From contig JAURVB010012597.1 in NCBI GenBank assembly GCA_033002965.1, positions 124,001 to 188,000 of the forward strand: a stretch of 64,000 nucleotides of DNA, in the 5' to 3' direction. Position 1 is the first letter of the stretch, and each line of letters starts with the position of its first letter. A program made the translations under genes and the position numbers. A model generated the notes under the pieces. It was not told the DNA's origin and searched no databases. It saw only the letters and a program-made list of their open reading frames with translations. The DNA comes from Piper betle. Its lineage: Eukaryota; Streptophyta; Magnoliopsida; Piperales; Piperaceae. Below are positions 12,027 through 22,870 of the stretch, piece by piece.

Positions 12027-12874
12027 TACAAGTTGAGCTCGAACAACATAATAAGTGTTTGAGTCAATTTCGAGCATATATGTTCAAAACTCGTTCGATC
12101 TTGAGCCGATTTCAAACGAACTTTGAACAATTCAAGTTGAGTTTGAGCTCCAAAAATGTATGATGCAAGTTTCTTCCCTAAGCATATTATATAAGTACAC
12201 ACATTTTTACGGATTTCACGAATAAGAGAATGAGCAGTACAGAGATATGTATGGATTGCACTAGTACTCTTTCAAACCCTGAGGCAGTACGGTGTATAAG
12301 GGTACTATGTAATGCAGCACATTTTTGAAATTTGTGGTACAAACTCAACTGTTCCTTTTGCCACTCAAATACCGTGACTGGTGAAATATGGAAGATGTGA
12401 GGGCAAAAGCATTGTATGTATGAATAAGAACATTAGCCGTGCATGCAAGACGACATTTGCTTAAGTATATTTGCTTACAGCCCAGTGTGAGGCAATCTTG
12501 AAGTTTCATAAGGTTTTGTGGGTAACGGAATGCCATTTGCTAATTTGTATTAGTTATTTTTGGACCAGTAACATTCGTTACTGACATTTTCATATAATAT
12601 ATATAGGTCGTGCAATCTTGAGTCGACTTTGGTGGGAGGACAGATAAATACTACACACACTTGAGCTCAACACAGTTATTTACTTTCTTACTTTTATATA
12701 TGTTCGATGTGTTTTGATGTATATTTAACGGTGTCTTCCATTCTCATGACACAAATAAGGTTGTTTCGATCTATTTTATCGATTGAGTCGTACAGACAAA
12801 CAACTTTAAACATGATTCGACTTGATCACAACATTTCTTATTTGGTTCTTGAGTGAACCGAAATCGAGGTGTTA
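12027..12874 (+). repeat. Second copy of the C LTR tail
   Basis: About 12145-12874 repeats the last 0.73 kb of the C LTR (ATTATATAAG...GATATGTATGGATTGCACTAGTACTC...GAAATCGAGGTGTTA). Between the two tails, 12027-12144 holds a GAGCTCGAAC/TCGTTCGATC-rich segment not seen in other copies. The tail ends GGTGTTA and is followed at once by TGTAATACCCC of the next LTR, so the final CA is missing or overlaps the next TG. Confidence 0.7.
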
Positions 12875-14470
12875 TGTAATACCCCAGTTTCAGCTTAGGG
12901 TTTTACCGCTTGTAGTTAGCCGGTTCAAACTAATCTCAAGCCAGTTAAAGTGAGCTTGAGCCAAAAAGTATTTTTAAGAATATGAGTGTGAAGCCTAGAT
13001 GGCCGTATGATCATGTTATAGAGGTTGAGTACACCTGACATGCATATGATTGTTTCGGTTATGATATGCTAGAGCGTGAGTTATCAGTGTATACATGAGG
13101 TATACATATGATTTTTATGAGTTATCCAAGATTTTAGGCCTAGAGCGATGCCTTTGCAGCGTTTAGCATCCATTTGGGATTTTCTGGGTATTTCATTTGC
13201 ATGTTGCATAAAAATTTTTAGATCATTCGATTGTGCCCCTATGGGCCTAGCTTGATTTAGTTTAGGGTTTGAGGACCATTTAACTTTCTTGCCTCGATTC
13301 CCGCCTTTAGAGTCAATTTTATGATTCGAGTCAGTTTGAACATTGGACGGTCTTGATCCAAGCTTTCCATCCATATTTATAGTGCATGTACCCATAGATG
13401 GGCCCTACTAGGCCACGAGTTTTCGGATATTCAGATTGGGCCACATGGCAAGATCTGAGTCGTCCACTTAGCTTTATCTTCATTGGATAATTTTCATAGT
13501 TTCCATGATTTTGAAATTTTCCAATATTACGCCTCCGCCACTTCGGCTCACCCCCAGCCACCGGACAGGCACCCCCATGATCGCCTCACGGTCGGCTATC
13601 AATCCGTACCTAAGATCGCCATCAGCGTTGCCGCAGTTGCCACCGGCGACAACATTTTTCATGACAATTTCGCTGCTACCGCCACCCGTTTGGGCCGTGT
13701 TTCAGCGCCGACAAGGTTCCTCCGGTGAAGTCGACCACCCCAACAGCTTCCCTTTGCCGAGATCTATAGTTTGGGACTGACACCAACATTCGCCATGGTA
13801 GCAATCACTGCTGGCAATGACGTCGCACCCGGCAACAATCTGCCCCTTTCCCTGCCATTTTCTGGCCAGCGGACAGGCAGACTATGCCGACTGCCACCAC
13901 CATCGTGATCCCCATCCTCCCCTCTTTCAATCGTGACCAATGACAGCCTCCACTACACCGCCGTGGGCGTATTCCGGCAACGGGCATCGCCACCCCCGGT
14001 TAGGCCCGCTTACCGGTGTTTCGCTCGTGTTCGCGCCGTGTCCATCGGCCCCCGACCGTGTCCACCTAGTCATGCCCGAGTCCGCCAGTCCATGTCCATG
14101 TTCGTGCTCATAACCCTAGCCAACCCAGCCCATTTTCCAGTTAACACATACCGGGTAGGTTCAACCCTTTCGGTTTGGTCTAGTTCAACTTGATTCGGTC
14201 CGGTTTTCAGCTATTTCTCGACCGTTTTTGATAATTCAAGAATCTTTACATTTGTTTAGATGCATATATTCACATGATTTCGCATGATTGGATGTTATGA
14301 TGATTTTTCTTTATTTATTGTTTTATTAAATTATTTACTTATTTATTTATTCATTATTATTTATTTATTTTTATTTATATGTTTATCATATATGATGAAT
14401 GTTTATATGATTATTTGTTATTATTAACATTATATTTACTTATGAATATTAGTCATATTATATGTACTAA

Positions 14471-14513
<43 letters not shown>

Positions 14514-15697
14514 GTTTACTAACACAAGTATATGTTGATATTTACTCATGTTTACCTATATATTTATGTAGTATAATTATATTATTATTTTATGATTAGA
14601 GCATTGTTCATGTTTATGCACTTATTATTTATCTAATTACCTATGAATGCATTTTTTTGTTTATTTATTTATTATTTATTATTATTATGTCTCGATTTGA
14701 GTGCCACATGTTTAGTTATAGGTTTGTTAGTATTGTTCCGATGTAGGTTTCGAAGTCTGAGCTCGTCGTAGATGTGCAAATGCACTTGGAGCTTGCACCA
14801 CAGGTCCGTAAGACTCTCCCTCTTTGCTTGACTCCTTGTGTGTCGAGTTTAATTGTGTTTTATACTTAGGATGGCATCGGTAGCGTTTTATTGCATCCAT
14901 TCTATGTTGGCCATTTAGTTGTATTTTCTACACATGTTTAATAAAGTTATAAGGATGAGATCAATTGTTGCTTTTTAAACTTAAGCTCCAGAAATGTAAG
15001 CTACAAGCCACTTCCCTAAGCCTATTATATAAGTACACGTATTTTTACGAATTTCATGAATAAGATATTGAGTGGTACGGAGATATGTATGGGCCGCACT
15101 AGTACTCCTTCAAACCATGAGGTAGTGCAGTGTATGATGGTACTACATAATGCAGCACATTTCTGGAATTTGTAGCACTAACTTAACTGTTCCTTTTGCC
15201 ACTTGAGTACTGTAGCGGGTGATATGGAAGGTGTGAGGGCATAAGCCTTGTATGTATGTATGAATATGATTATGAGCCGTGCATGCGAGCTGACAATTGT
15301 TTAAGTATATTTGCTTACCACCCAGTGTGAGGCAATCTTGAAGTTTCATAAGTTTTTGTGGGTAATGGAATACTCATTTGCCAGACCAGTAACACTCGTT
15401 ACTAATGTTTTTCAGATAATATATGTAGATTTTACAAATCTTGAGTCGACTTTGGTAGGAGGACAAATAAACACTACATACACTTGAGCTCAACACAGTT
15501 ATTTACTTTATTGTTTTTGTTTATATTTGATGTGTTTGATGCATATTTAACAATGGTTTTCATTCTCATGACACCAAGAAGGTTGCTCGATTTATTTCAT
15601 AGATTGAGTCATACCAACCAATAACTTTAAACATGACTCGACTTAATCGTAACATTTCTGATTCGGTTCTTAAGTGAACCGAAATCGGGGTGTTACA
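12875..15697 (+). mobile_element. 5' LTR of element C (2823 bp)
   Basis: It begins TGTAATACCCCAGTTTCAGC and ends ATCGGGGTGTTACA, three bases before the primer binding site. A GC-rich block lies at 13530-14110 and a TTTA-rich block with a TG/TA microsatellite at 14280-14700. Confidence 0.85.
14473..14513. repeat. TG/TA compound microsatellite in the C LTR
   Basis: About ten TG units are followed by about ten TA units. The 3' LTR of the same element has only TA at the equivalent place (26600-26626). Confidence 0.9.
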
Positions 15698-15700
15698 AAT

Positions 15701-15713
15701 TGGTATTAGAGCC
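15701..15713 (+). other. Primer binding site of element C (initiator Met tRNA)
   Basis: TGGTATTAGAGCC, followed by ATG, differs by one base from TGGTATCAGAGCC, the complement of the 3' end of plant initiator-Met tRNA. It lies three bases downstream of the LTR end. Confidence 0.85.
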
Positions 15714-17298
15714 ATGTCTTGGTCGATTGAGATGGAAGACTTTTGTTTTGAGCCAAGTGTGTGAAGTTGTCCTTAGCCAAGTCTACAGGTAATTCTTTTG
15801 TATTTTCTGAGTGTTTCAGATTTTTGCTCAGTCAAACCTAAGCAATTCATGTTTCTGTGTGAATAGAGGAGCTATGAGATGGATATGAGATTATGATTTC
15901 AGTAGATGCCAACATGGATCTCACACGATGTCATGATAAAGTGCGAGACACGCCTTGTCTTTTTATGTGCTAGAGATTTGGATGACTAATAGTGTCCACA
16001 TTTTAAGTTAACACAGGTTGAGTTGGATGGTGACCGGGAGTACCTAGAATTTGGTTAACACACTAAAGCACTTGCCCATCTTTCGCATGTCACCACATCA
16101 GTCCTTCCTTGGGACATGGTGTATATTGTAAGACAGAGTTATAAGAGATAACATAAGCAGGGAGCTTGAAGTATGAATATATTCACATAGTTACGTGACA
16201 TATGAACATGGACCACTGAGTGCCTTAAATAGATCCATTACGCATGGTCCAAGTTCTACCTTGGAGAACTTAGACCCTCAGACAAATCATTGTGGATGAA
16301 GGATGTGGTTATGATAGCGGAGCCACTGACGTACTTGGAGCACAAATGACAGTTTGGATAGATGACTTGAGATGGACCACTTCAAGGAGATAACAGTGGA
16401 TGAGGATGAGTAGCGAGGTGGATCTACATTCCCATCGACACTTCACCGCCTCCCCCTGTTCCTCTGGTGTATGTCTATCTTAACAGTATTATTGGCCACT
16501 CTTTAACAGATAGAGGCATGAACACATTGAGAATGAGCAAGATTACCTTTGATCGAGGATTTAGACAGTAGACCGGATGCCACTCAATATGCTAGGGCCA
16601 GATCAGTGATGGCTATTGAGAACTAGTTAGTGTTTATAGGAACAATCACCCAAGATTTCAGGAGATATGTGTAGGCTTAGCATTGGATCACCATTGTACG
16701 TGTCACCACTATAATCAAGACCCCTCCAAATTAGACACGCATGGTTGGATAACTTGAGCCAAGCTGATAGCAACTACCTCTGGGAAGATAGCTACATGGA
16801 GATAAATATGCTAGAGACAGTAATGAGTCCATGACGTACATAATCAGGATTAGATCTGCATCACTTGGATAGCACAACCACCATCCCAGTAGTACAACCA
16901 TCGTCCGAGATGCACAACACCCGTCCGAGTTGCCCAACCACCGATCGTGATGCACTTCCACCAACCAAATGTGCACTATTAGTGTCCATGATGCACAATC
17001 ATCGCCCATCTATCGCACTATTGCTGACTGAGTGGAGCAGTTATTGTGGAAGTAAGGGCCAAGTAGTTACCTCACCCTACATGAGGACAACTACTAGAGG
17101 ATTTTCTTAGCTTTGCCCAAAGACCGCATGCCACAGCATTGACAACAAAGTTGACTTAGAGATTGAGGATAAGAAATAGCTATGATAACATCAACTAGAT
17201 AGAGGAAAGGTGTAATGGCACATGATTGACTTCACTAGCTATCTTGCATACCATTGCCTTGACCTGACATCCTTAGGTCAGATGTGTATTGCAAGATT

Positions 17299-17303
17299 GT
17301 GTT
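17299..17303 (+). repeat. Left target-site duplication of element D (GTGTT)
   Basis: GTGTT precedes the D terminus at 17304 and is repeated at 22866-22870. The sequence on both sides together rebuilds a continuous match to the internal region of the B element, which supports an insertion exactly here. Confidence 0.75.
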
Positions 17304-18567
17304 TGTAACGACTCACCCACTCCGAGCCATGAGCTAAGTGTTACTATATGAAACTAAGTGTGTCATAAATTAAATTTTCTATTAATTGTCAAGATTTAAA
17401 AAATCAATGACATAAAATATAATATAATAAATGCTCTGAATAATCTAAGCCCATGAATCGAACCAAAATCCCACTGCCATGCAAACAATCTAGAAAAAAC
17501 ATAATAGTCCAATAACAGAGTCCTCCAACTGTCCTGACTCTACCTATCCTTCCATGCTCATACCTGCAGAGGCAATTCCGCGTTAGTGATAGAACCACTA
17601 AGCCGCATAATTAAATGAAACAAGTCAATATAATCCCTATTATCATTTGTCTAGACTTTTAGTAGTTATGAGCCTATGATGAGCTTCAATTATGCCGGGA
17701 GGGATGGCCACCCCATCCAGCTACAATCCCATGCATGCGCACACATGCTACGTGGCCCACGGTCTATAGTTGTCGATATTTTCCATTGACTCACCCTCTC
17801 GGTATCACAAGTGCATAATGAGCCGTCTTGCGGCACTGCGCCCTGTCTCCCCTTTCGGCATGGGGTAGGTATTTAATCTTTCAAGGGGTACTGCCCTGTG
17901 TGGAATTGAGTCAATTCATTGACCCCGGTTGCGCTCAACGCATGGTGGTCGGATAGGAACTCAAGTCGACAAAGGATAGCACCAGCTGAAATATTAAATA
18001 CTTGCCCTCATACCGAAAGGGGTGACAAGGCGTAGTGGCGCAAGACAGCTCATTATGCACTTGTGATACCGAGAGGGTAAGTCAATGACAAATATCAGTA
18101 ACTACAGGTCGTGGACCACGTAGCTTATGTGTGCATGCATGAGATTGTAGCTGGATGGGGTGGCCACCCTTCCCGGCATAATTGGAGCTCATCATAGGCC
18201 CATAACTACTAAAAGTCTCGACAAATGATATTAGGGATTATATTGATTTGTTTCATTTAATTATGTGGCTTAGTGGTTTTATCACTAACGTGGAATTACC
18301 TCTGTAGGTATGAGCATGGAAGGATGAGTAGAGTCAGGACAGCTGGAGGACTCTGTTATTGGAATATAGGTTTTTTCTAGATTGTTTGCATGACAATGGG
18401 ATTTTGGTTCAATTCATGGGCTTAGATTATTCTGAGCATTTATTATATTATATTTAATGTCATGGTTTTTTTTAAATCTTGACAATTAATAGTAAATTTA
18501 ATTTATGAGACACTTAGTTTCATATAGTAACACTTGGCTCATGGCTTAGAACGGGCGGGTCGTTACA
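17304..18567 (+). repeat. Palindromic left LTR of element D: two inverted LTR ends head to head
   Basis: 17304-17970 is the reverse complement of an LTR 3' part: it starts TGTAACGACTCACCC and runs backwards through AAGTGTTACTATATGAAAC. 17958-18567 is the same LTR part forwards, ending GGGCGGGTCGTTACA. The arms are about 600 bp with high but imperfect identity. The junction is AACTCAAGTCGAC at 17958-17970, which can be read as part of either arm. Confidence 0.85.
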
Positions 18568-18580
18568 GGTGGTATCAGAG
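18568..18580 (+). other. Primer binding site of element D
   Basis: GGTGGTATCAGAG directly follows the LTR end at 18567. TGGTATCAGAG is the initiator-Met tRNA complement; the next bases (TTGTG) no longer match. Confidence 0.75.
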
Positions 18581-19550
18581 TTGTGTTTCCCATGTAACTA
18601 TGCAAATCAATTATTGCCTTGTTGAAAGTCTAAGAGTTCATTGTCCCAAGGGTAAACTTCTTTTATAGAATTTATTTTTATTGTTTTAGATGGTAAGTAA
18701 TTATGGGTGTATACAAAACGGGTTGCAGGTGAACGTCAACAATGAGAGTTAATATTAAAAATAAATAAATAAATTACCTTTGACAACTTCCTAACGGTGT
18801 AGAGACTAGAGGAGCATCTAATTCAGTTGTTGTCGATACAATGATGTCCTAAAAACCTAGAGATTGCTCGAGGTTTGGAAATGAATGCTAAAGACAAGAT
18901 TAGACTAGGCAAAGAGTTAAAAGTGCCAAGTTGAGAGGTTGGGGTAACAATGATATTACATAGTTCAAGATATTTCTTCCTAAAAAACAAAAAAAAATGT
19001 TGTCAGTACGGTTGTACAAATAATTTGTAAGTCACTAAAAAAAAAATTGACCATTAGATGATACAAAAATTTGGATAACTATTAAGTAATTTCCCAAGTG
19101 GGGATTCAAGTGACGACTTCTAGATCTGGAACAAGTTGTAAGTAAAAGGAAAATTAAAAGGGAACCTTTAGAAAGATATGAGATTCTGAGGTATCATGTA
19201 GATAATTGATTTATGGAGATATATCTTTAGCATATTAACAAGCTACTATTGAGTTAAAGGACATTCTAGGTTAGGTTAATTACAGCATAACACCAGTATG
19301 CGATGGTGTGCCACTATTGTGTCATGTTAGGTGCACGTGACACTTAGCCAATGAGCATATATGGGACGCCTTTACAATCAGAGGTGTTATCTAGGTAGTA
19401 TGGGTGGTATGGGATACCTGTACGATATGGATAACAATGTAATGAGACAGTGTGCACGACTTTAACTATGCATATAAGTGACAATGCTTAAAAAAACCCA
19501 TTTTTTTCCATTATATTTTTGAGGGCAAAAGATTCCCAAGCTGGGGAGAT
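18581..19550 (+). other. Element D internal remnant, no gene seen
   Basis: About 1 kb between primer site and polypurine tract, with many stops in all frames and no recognisable gag or pol motif. Confidence 0.5.
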
Positions 19551-19622
19551 TGTAAAACCCTGATTTTGCTTCTTATGACCCTATTATATTTTTTAGGACA
19601 AAAATTCCCAAGTTGGGGAGAT
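19537..19622 (+). repeat. Duplicated polypurine tract of element D
   Basis: AGCTGGGGAGATTGTAAAACCC at 19539-19560 and AGTTGGGGAGATTGTAAAACCC at 19611-19632 lie 72 bp apart, each preceded by AAAAGATTCCCA or AAAAATTCCCA. Either could mark the LTR start (19551 or 19623); I use the second because its tract is unmutated. Confidence 0.7.
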
Positions 19623-22600
19623 TGTAAAACCCCAAAAATAATAATAATAATAAGGCTATTTTATTTAGGTTTTGTAAATCTTAAAAACGAACCATAAATA
19701 TTATTTAATTAAATTAATTCTTACAAAAAAATCAATATTATAAATTAATTAATCATGACCTTTAGCATATTGGTACAATGTATAATATAATTATGACTGA
19801 TTACGTTGTTTAAAAATCTTTGAGTCAGTCTGGGAAGGATAGAAGGTTGGAGAATTTTTTTGTTGAGAGTGGGATATTTTAAGGGAGTTGGGTAGTGTCT
19901 CTACCTGGTTAAATTCTCATGTTGGGGTGTTTTCCCATACCCTAGCCGTCACTACTTCTTCTTCACCTCTTCCTTGCCAGAGTGAGCATCCTCCTTGTTT
20001 CGGTATCCTCCTTATCTCCCTATTCTTAGTTTCCATTTATGCATATTTTAAAGGTATAGATGAATGATAGTTGATAAAAATTGTTATGGCTTTGAATCCT
20101 TGCGGCTTTGTGTTGTGTTGTTTCTCTTCTCTGTTGGAGGATCGTCGTTGGTTGTAGCGATGATAGGAATTGTTGTTAATTGTTACCTAAATCTTTAATG
20201 ATAATAAGTTTGATAATTATGGGAATTAAAGTTTTAAATCAACAAGAAAAACTAAATTGAATTGTATATGACTGAAATCCCTTCCATGGCCGACGAGTTC
20301 TAAATTTTGGCAAGATGGGCGATTGTAGGCAAAATTTGCAAGGCATCCCCTCACACCCTTGACGGTCCCTCTGGTTGTTGGGTCAAAGGGTTGGCTCGCC
20401 TTGTCCCTCATTTTCGATGGGTGGTGGAATTGCTCCGGTTAGTGGGTGGAGTTTCAAGGAGTGACGAAGGTGGTGGCGTTCCTTTGCAAACAGGCACTGT
20501 AATGGAAGCTTCAGAGGGTGAAAAGACGCTGGTTGTTCTTCATCAACAAGCTCCATCCAGGGTTCCATTAGAGAAGTTTGATTTCAAGCCTAGAAGACCT
20601 AGTCCTGCCACTAGCACAGTCCACTGCTGACAACCTCCTCACCGGGAATCATGGCGGTGAACGTTCCGTCGTGGGAGGATGACCCTATTCCCTTTGTTGT
20701 CCAGTTGTGGCCGATCTTTCCTGGTTTGATGCTGGCCTGAGGTAGCAGAACCTTTGAATTGTAGCAAGGTGCAAGAAAGTGGTTATCTTGAGGCTTGTGT
20801 GCATGGAGGTTGTGATCTAGTTTTGTGCCAAGATAAGGTTTGGAGAAGAGAAGGGTCGGCAGGGAAGAAGAATCCCTCCAGTGGCAAACTCATAAATAAA
20901 ACTTGACTCGACACCTGCTCGAGTCAAGAATAATACTAACTCGTAATAAATCCTCAAAGGCTTGACGTGGAAATAGGAATGGCAAAGCTTATATCTGCCT
21001 AAGTAACTAAACAACCAAATGGCAAGCATTATAATATAACTTGTGTTATTATTATTATTTTAATTATTATGGGTTACAATTACTAAGCTAATTAATTATG
21101 GTACGAAATCGCCATGAGTAATAAAATTACGGTAATAATAAACTGTTGATAATTAATCAGTGTACTATAAATTATAAATCTAAATTGGACGGTTATAAGT
21201 GATTAATGAAATAAAGATTTCACCTTTACCATATTAAATTTAATATTAGACAGATAAAGTTCATTATTTTAATAACGAGTTAATAAGGTAGAGAAATGGG
21301 CTATTAAACTATAATAGAGCGCTGATCACAAACGTTGAACCTAAATAGTTTAGGAAAAATAAATAAAGTTCGAGTTTTTATTGAGTTGAACAATTTAAAA
21401 TAATTTAAATTAGTATTATCATTGAATTAGGATAATACAAATCATTTTAAACAATTCAATAGAACAACTTAATTAATTGCAAGTTAAATATTTAGAATTT
21501 ATAAAAAAATTAATAAAATTATTATAGGTATACCCAAGCTTTTATTTATTGAATTAAGTGTCTAATACTCACTAAATTGCTATTAATAATCATAGTGATT
21601 AAAAATTAAAATCGTAAACTAAATTGTCAAGATCATGGTTAAGTAATTATCATTTCAAAGGAAAATATACTAATAATAGTAATTAAATACTTGTTTATAA
21701 GTTAATAATTATTTTATCATTAGTGAACTATGAATTATGATTTAAATAATTAATTTAAAATGTAAAGTATGACTTAAACGATTATATTACATGAATAATT
21801 AATTATCTCACTAGACTTTAATATTTAATATTGTTGAGAATTTAATATTTAATATTGTTGAATAAATGTTGAGAATTTAATATTTAATATTGTTGAATGT
21901 TGCATGCGTTATGTTTTCGAATTTTAATAATGATACATTTAAGTCATTTGGTTGCATGCATTTCTACTCGAATAAAATTATAATTATGTATAATTTTACT
22001 TTCTCATTCAGATTAGGATCGTCGGTCACGATTGTGGGTTTACTTACGAACTATCCAGGTCCGTATAATTATTTGAAATCTTGTGTTTTCCCTTATGGCA
22101 GCCCTGGTCAGCCTGAGCCCAGATTCAACCACCATGCACCGAGTGCAACTGTGGTCAAGGAATTGACTCAGTCCCACACGGGACCGCATCCTTTAAAAAA
22201 TTACTATGTGGGAGTTTTGGTCGACTGGAGTTCATATCCAACCACCATGCACCGAGCACAACCGGGGTCAATGAATTGACTCAATCCGACATAGGGCAGC
22301 ACCCCTTGAAAGATTAAATATTTGCCCCTATGCCGAAAGGGGTGATAGGGCACAATGGCGCAAGACGGCTCATTATGCACTTGTGATAACGAGAGGGTGA
22401 GTCAACGGCAAATATTGGTAACTACAGGCCGTGGGCCACGTTGCGTGTGTGCGCATGCATGGGATTGTAGTTGGATGGGGTAGCCACCCCTCCCAGCATA
22501 ATTAGAGCTCAGCATAGGCTCGTAACTACTAAAAGTCTCCAGAAATAATAATAAAGATTATATTGACTTGTTTCATTTAATTATGCGGTTTAGTGGTTAT

Positions 22601-22865
22601 ATCACTAATACGAAATTGCCTCCACAGGTATGAGCATGGAAGGATGGGTAGAGTCGAGAACAGTTGGAGGACTCTATTATTAGACTATTCTTTCCTCGAG
22701 ATTGTTTGCATGGCAGTCCGATTTTGGTTTGGTTCATGGGCTTAAATTATTCCGAGCTTATAGTATATTTAAAATGATTGAAAATTAATAGTAAATTAAT
22801 TTACAAAACACTTAGTTTCGTATAGTAACACTTGGCTAGTGGCTCAGAACGGGCGGGTCGTTGTA
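19623..22865 (+). mobile_element. 3' LTR of element D (about 3.2 kb)
   Basis: It starts TGTAAAACCCC. 22080-22865 matches the palindromic left LTR and the reversed E LTR. A segment at 20875-20960 (CTCCAGTGGCAAACTCATAAATAAAACTTGACTCG-like) matches the B-type LTRs at 3685, 4465 and 60070. 20300-20640 is a GC-richer block with open frames but no known domain. 21030-21900 is plain AT-rich DNA with a direct repeat of TTTAATATTTAATATTGTTG at 21819-21895. Confidence 0.75.
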
Positions 22866-22870
22866 GTGTT
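22866..22870 (+). repeat. Right target-site duplication of element D (GTGTT)
   Basis: Immediate repeat of the left flank at 17299-17303. Confidence 0.75.

Larger units (their letters stand above)
15698..17303 (+). mobile_element. Element C internal region, left part (non-coding)
   Basis: No gag motif or long conserved frame. The stretch 16726-17030 matches the minus strand of 62805-63190 in the B element: TTAGACACGCATGGTTGGAT...AGCAACTA and then a degenerate run of TGCACAACCACCGTCCGAG-like units at about 16870-17010. The C copy of this short repeat is more decayed than the B copy. Confidence 0.7.
17304..22865 (+). mobile_element. Element D: rearranged, non-coding gypsy derivative nested in C
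   Basis: Order: palindromic left LTR 17304-18567, primer site 18568-18580, internal 18568-19622 (about 1 kb, no coding frame), polypurine tract(s), 3' LTR 19623-22865. The 3' LTR ends GGCGGGTCGTTGTA, a mutated form of the TCGTTACA end. The LTR is related to those of A and E. No gag or pol survives, so D is a non-autonomous deletion derivative. Confidence 0.8.

Noticed and set aside
16731..17110. Possible small coding frames in the element C interior
   Set aside because: They fall in the degenerate counterpart of the short tandem repeat; frames differ between C and B.
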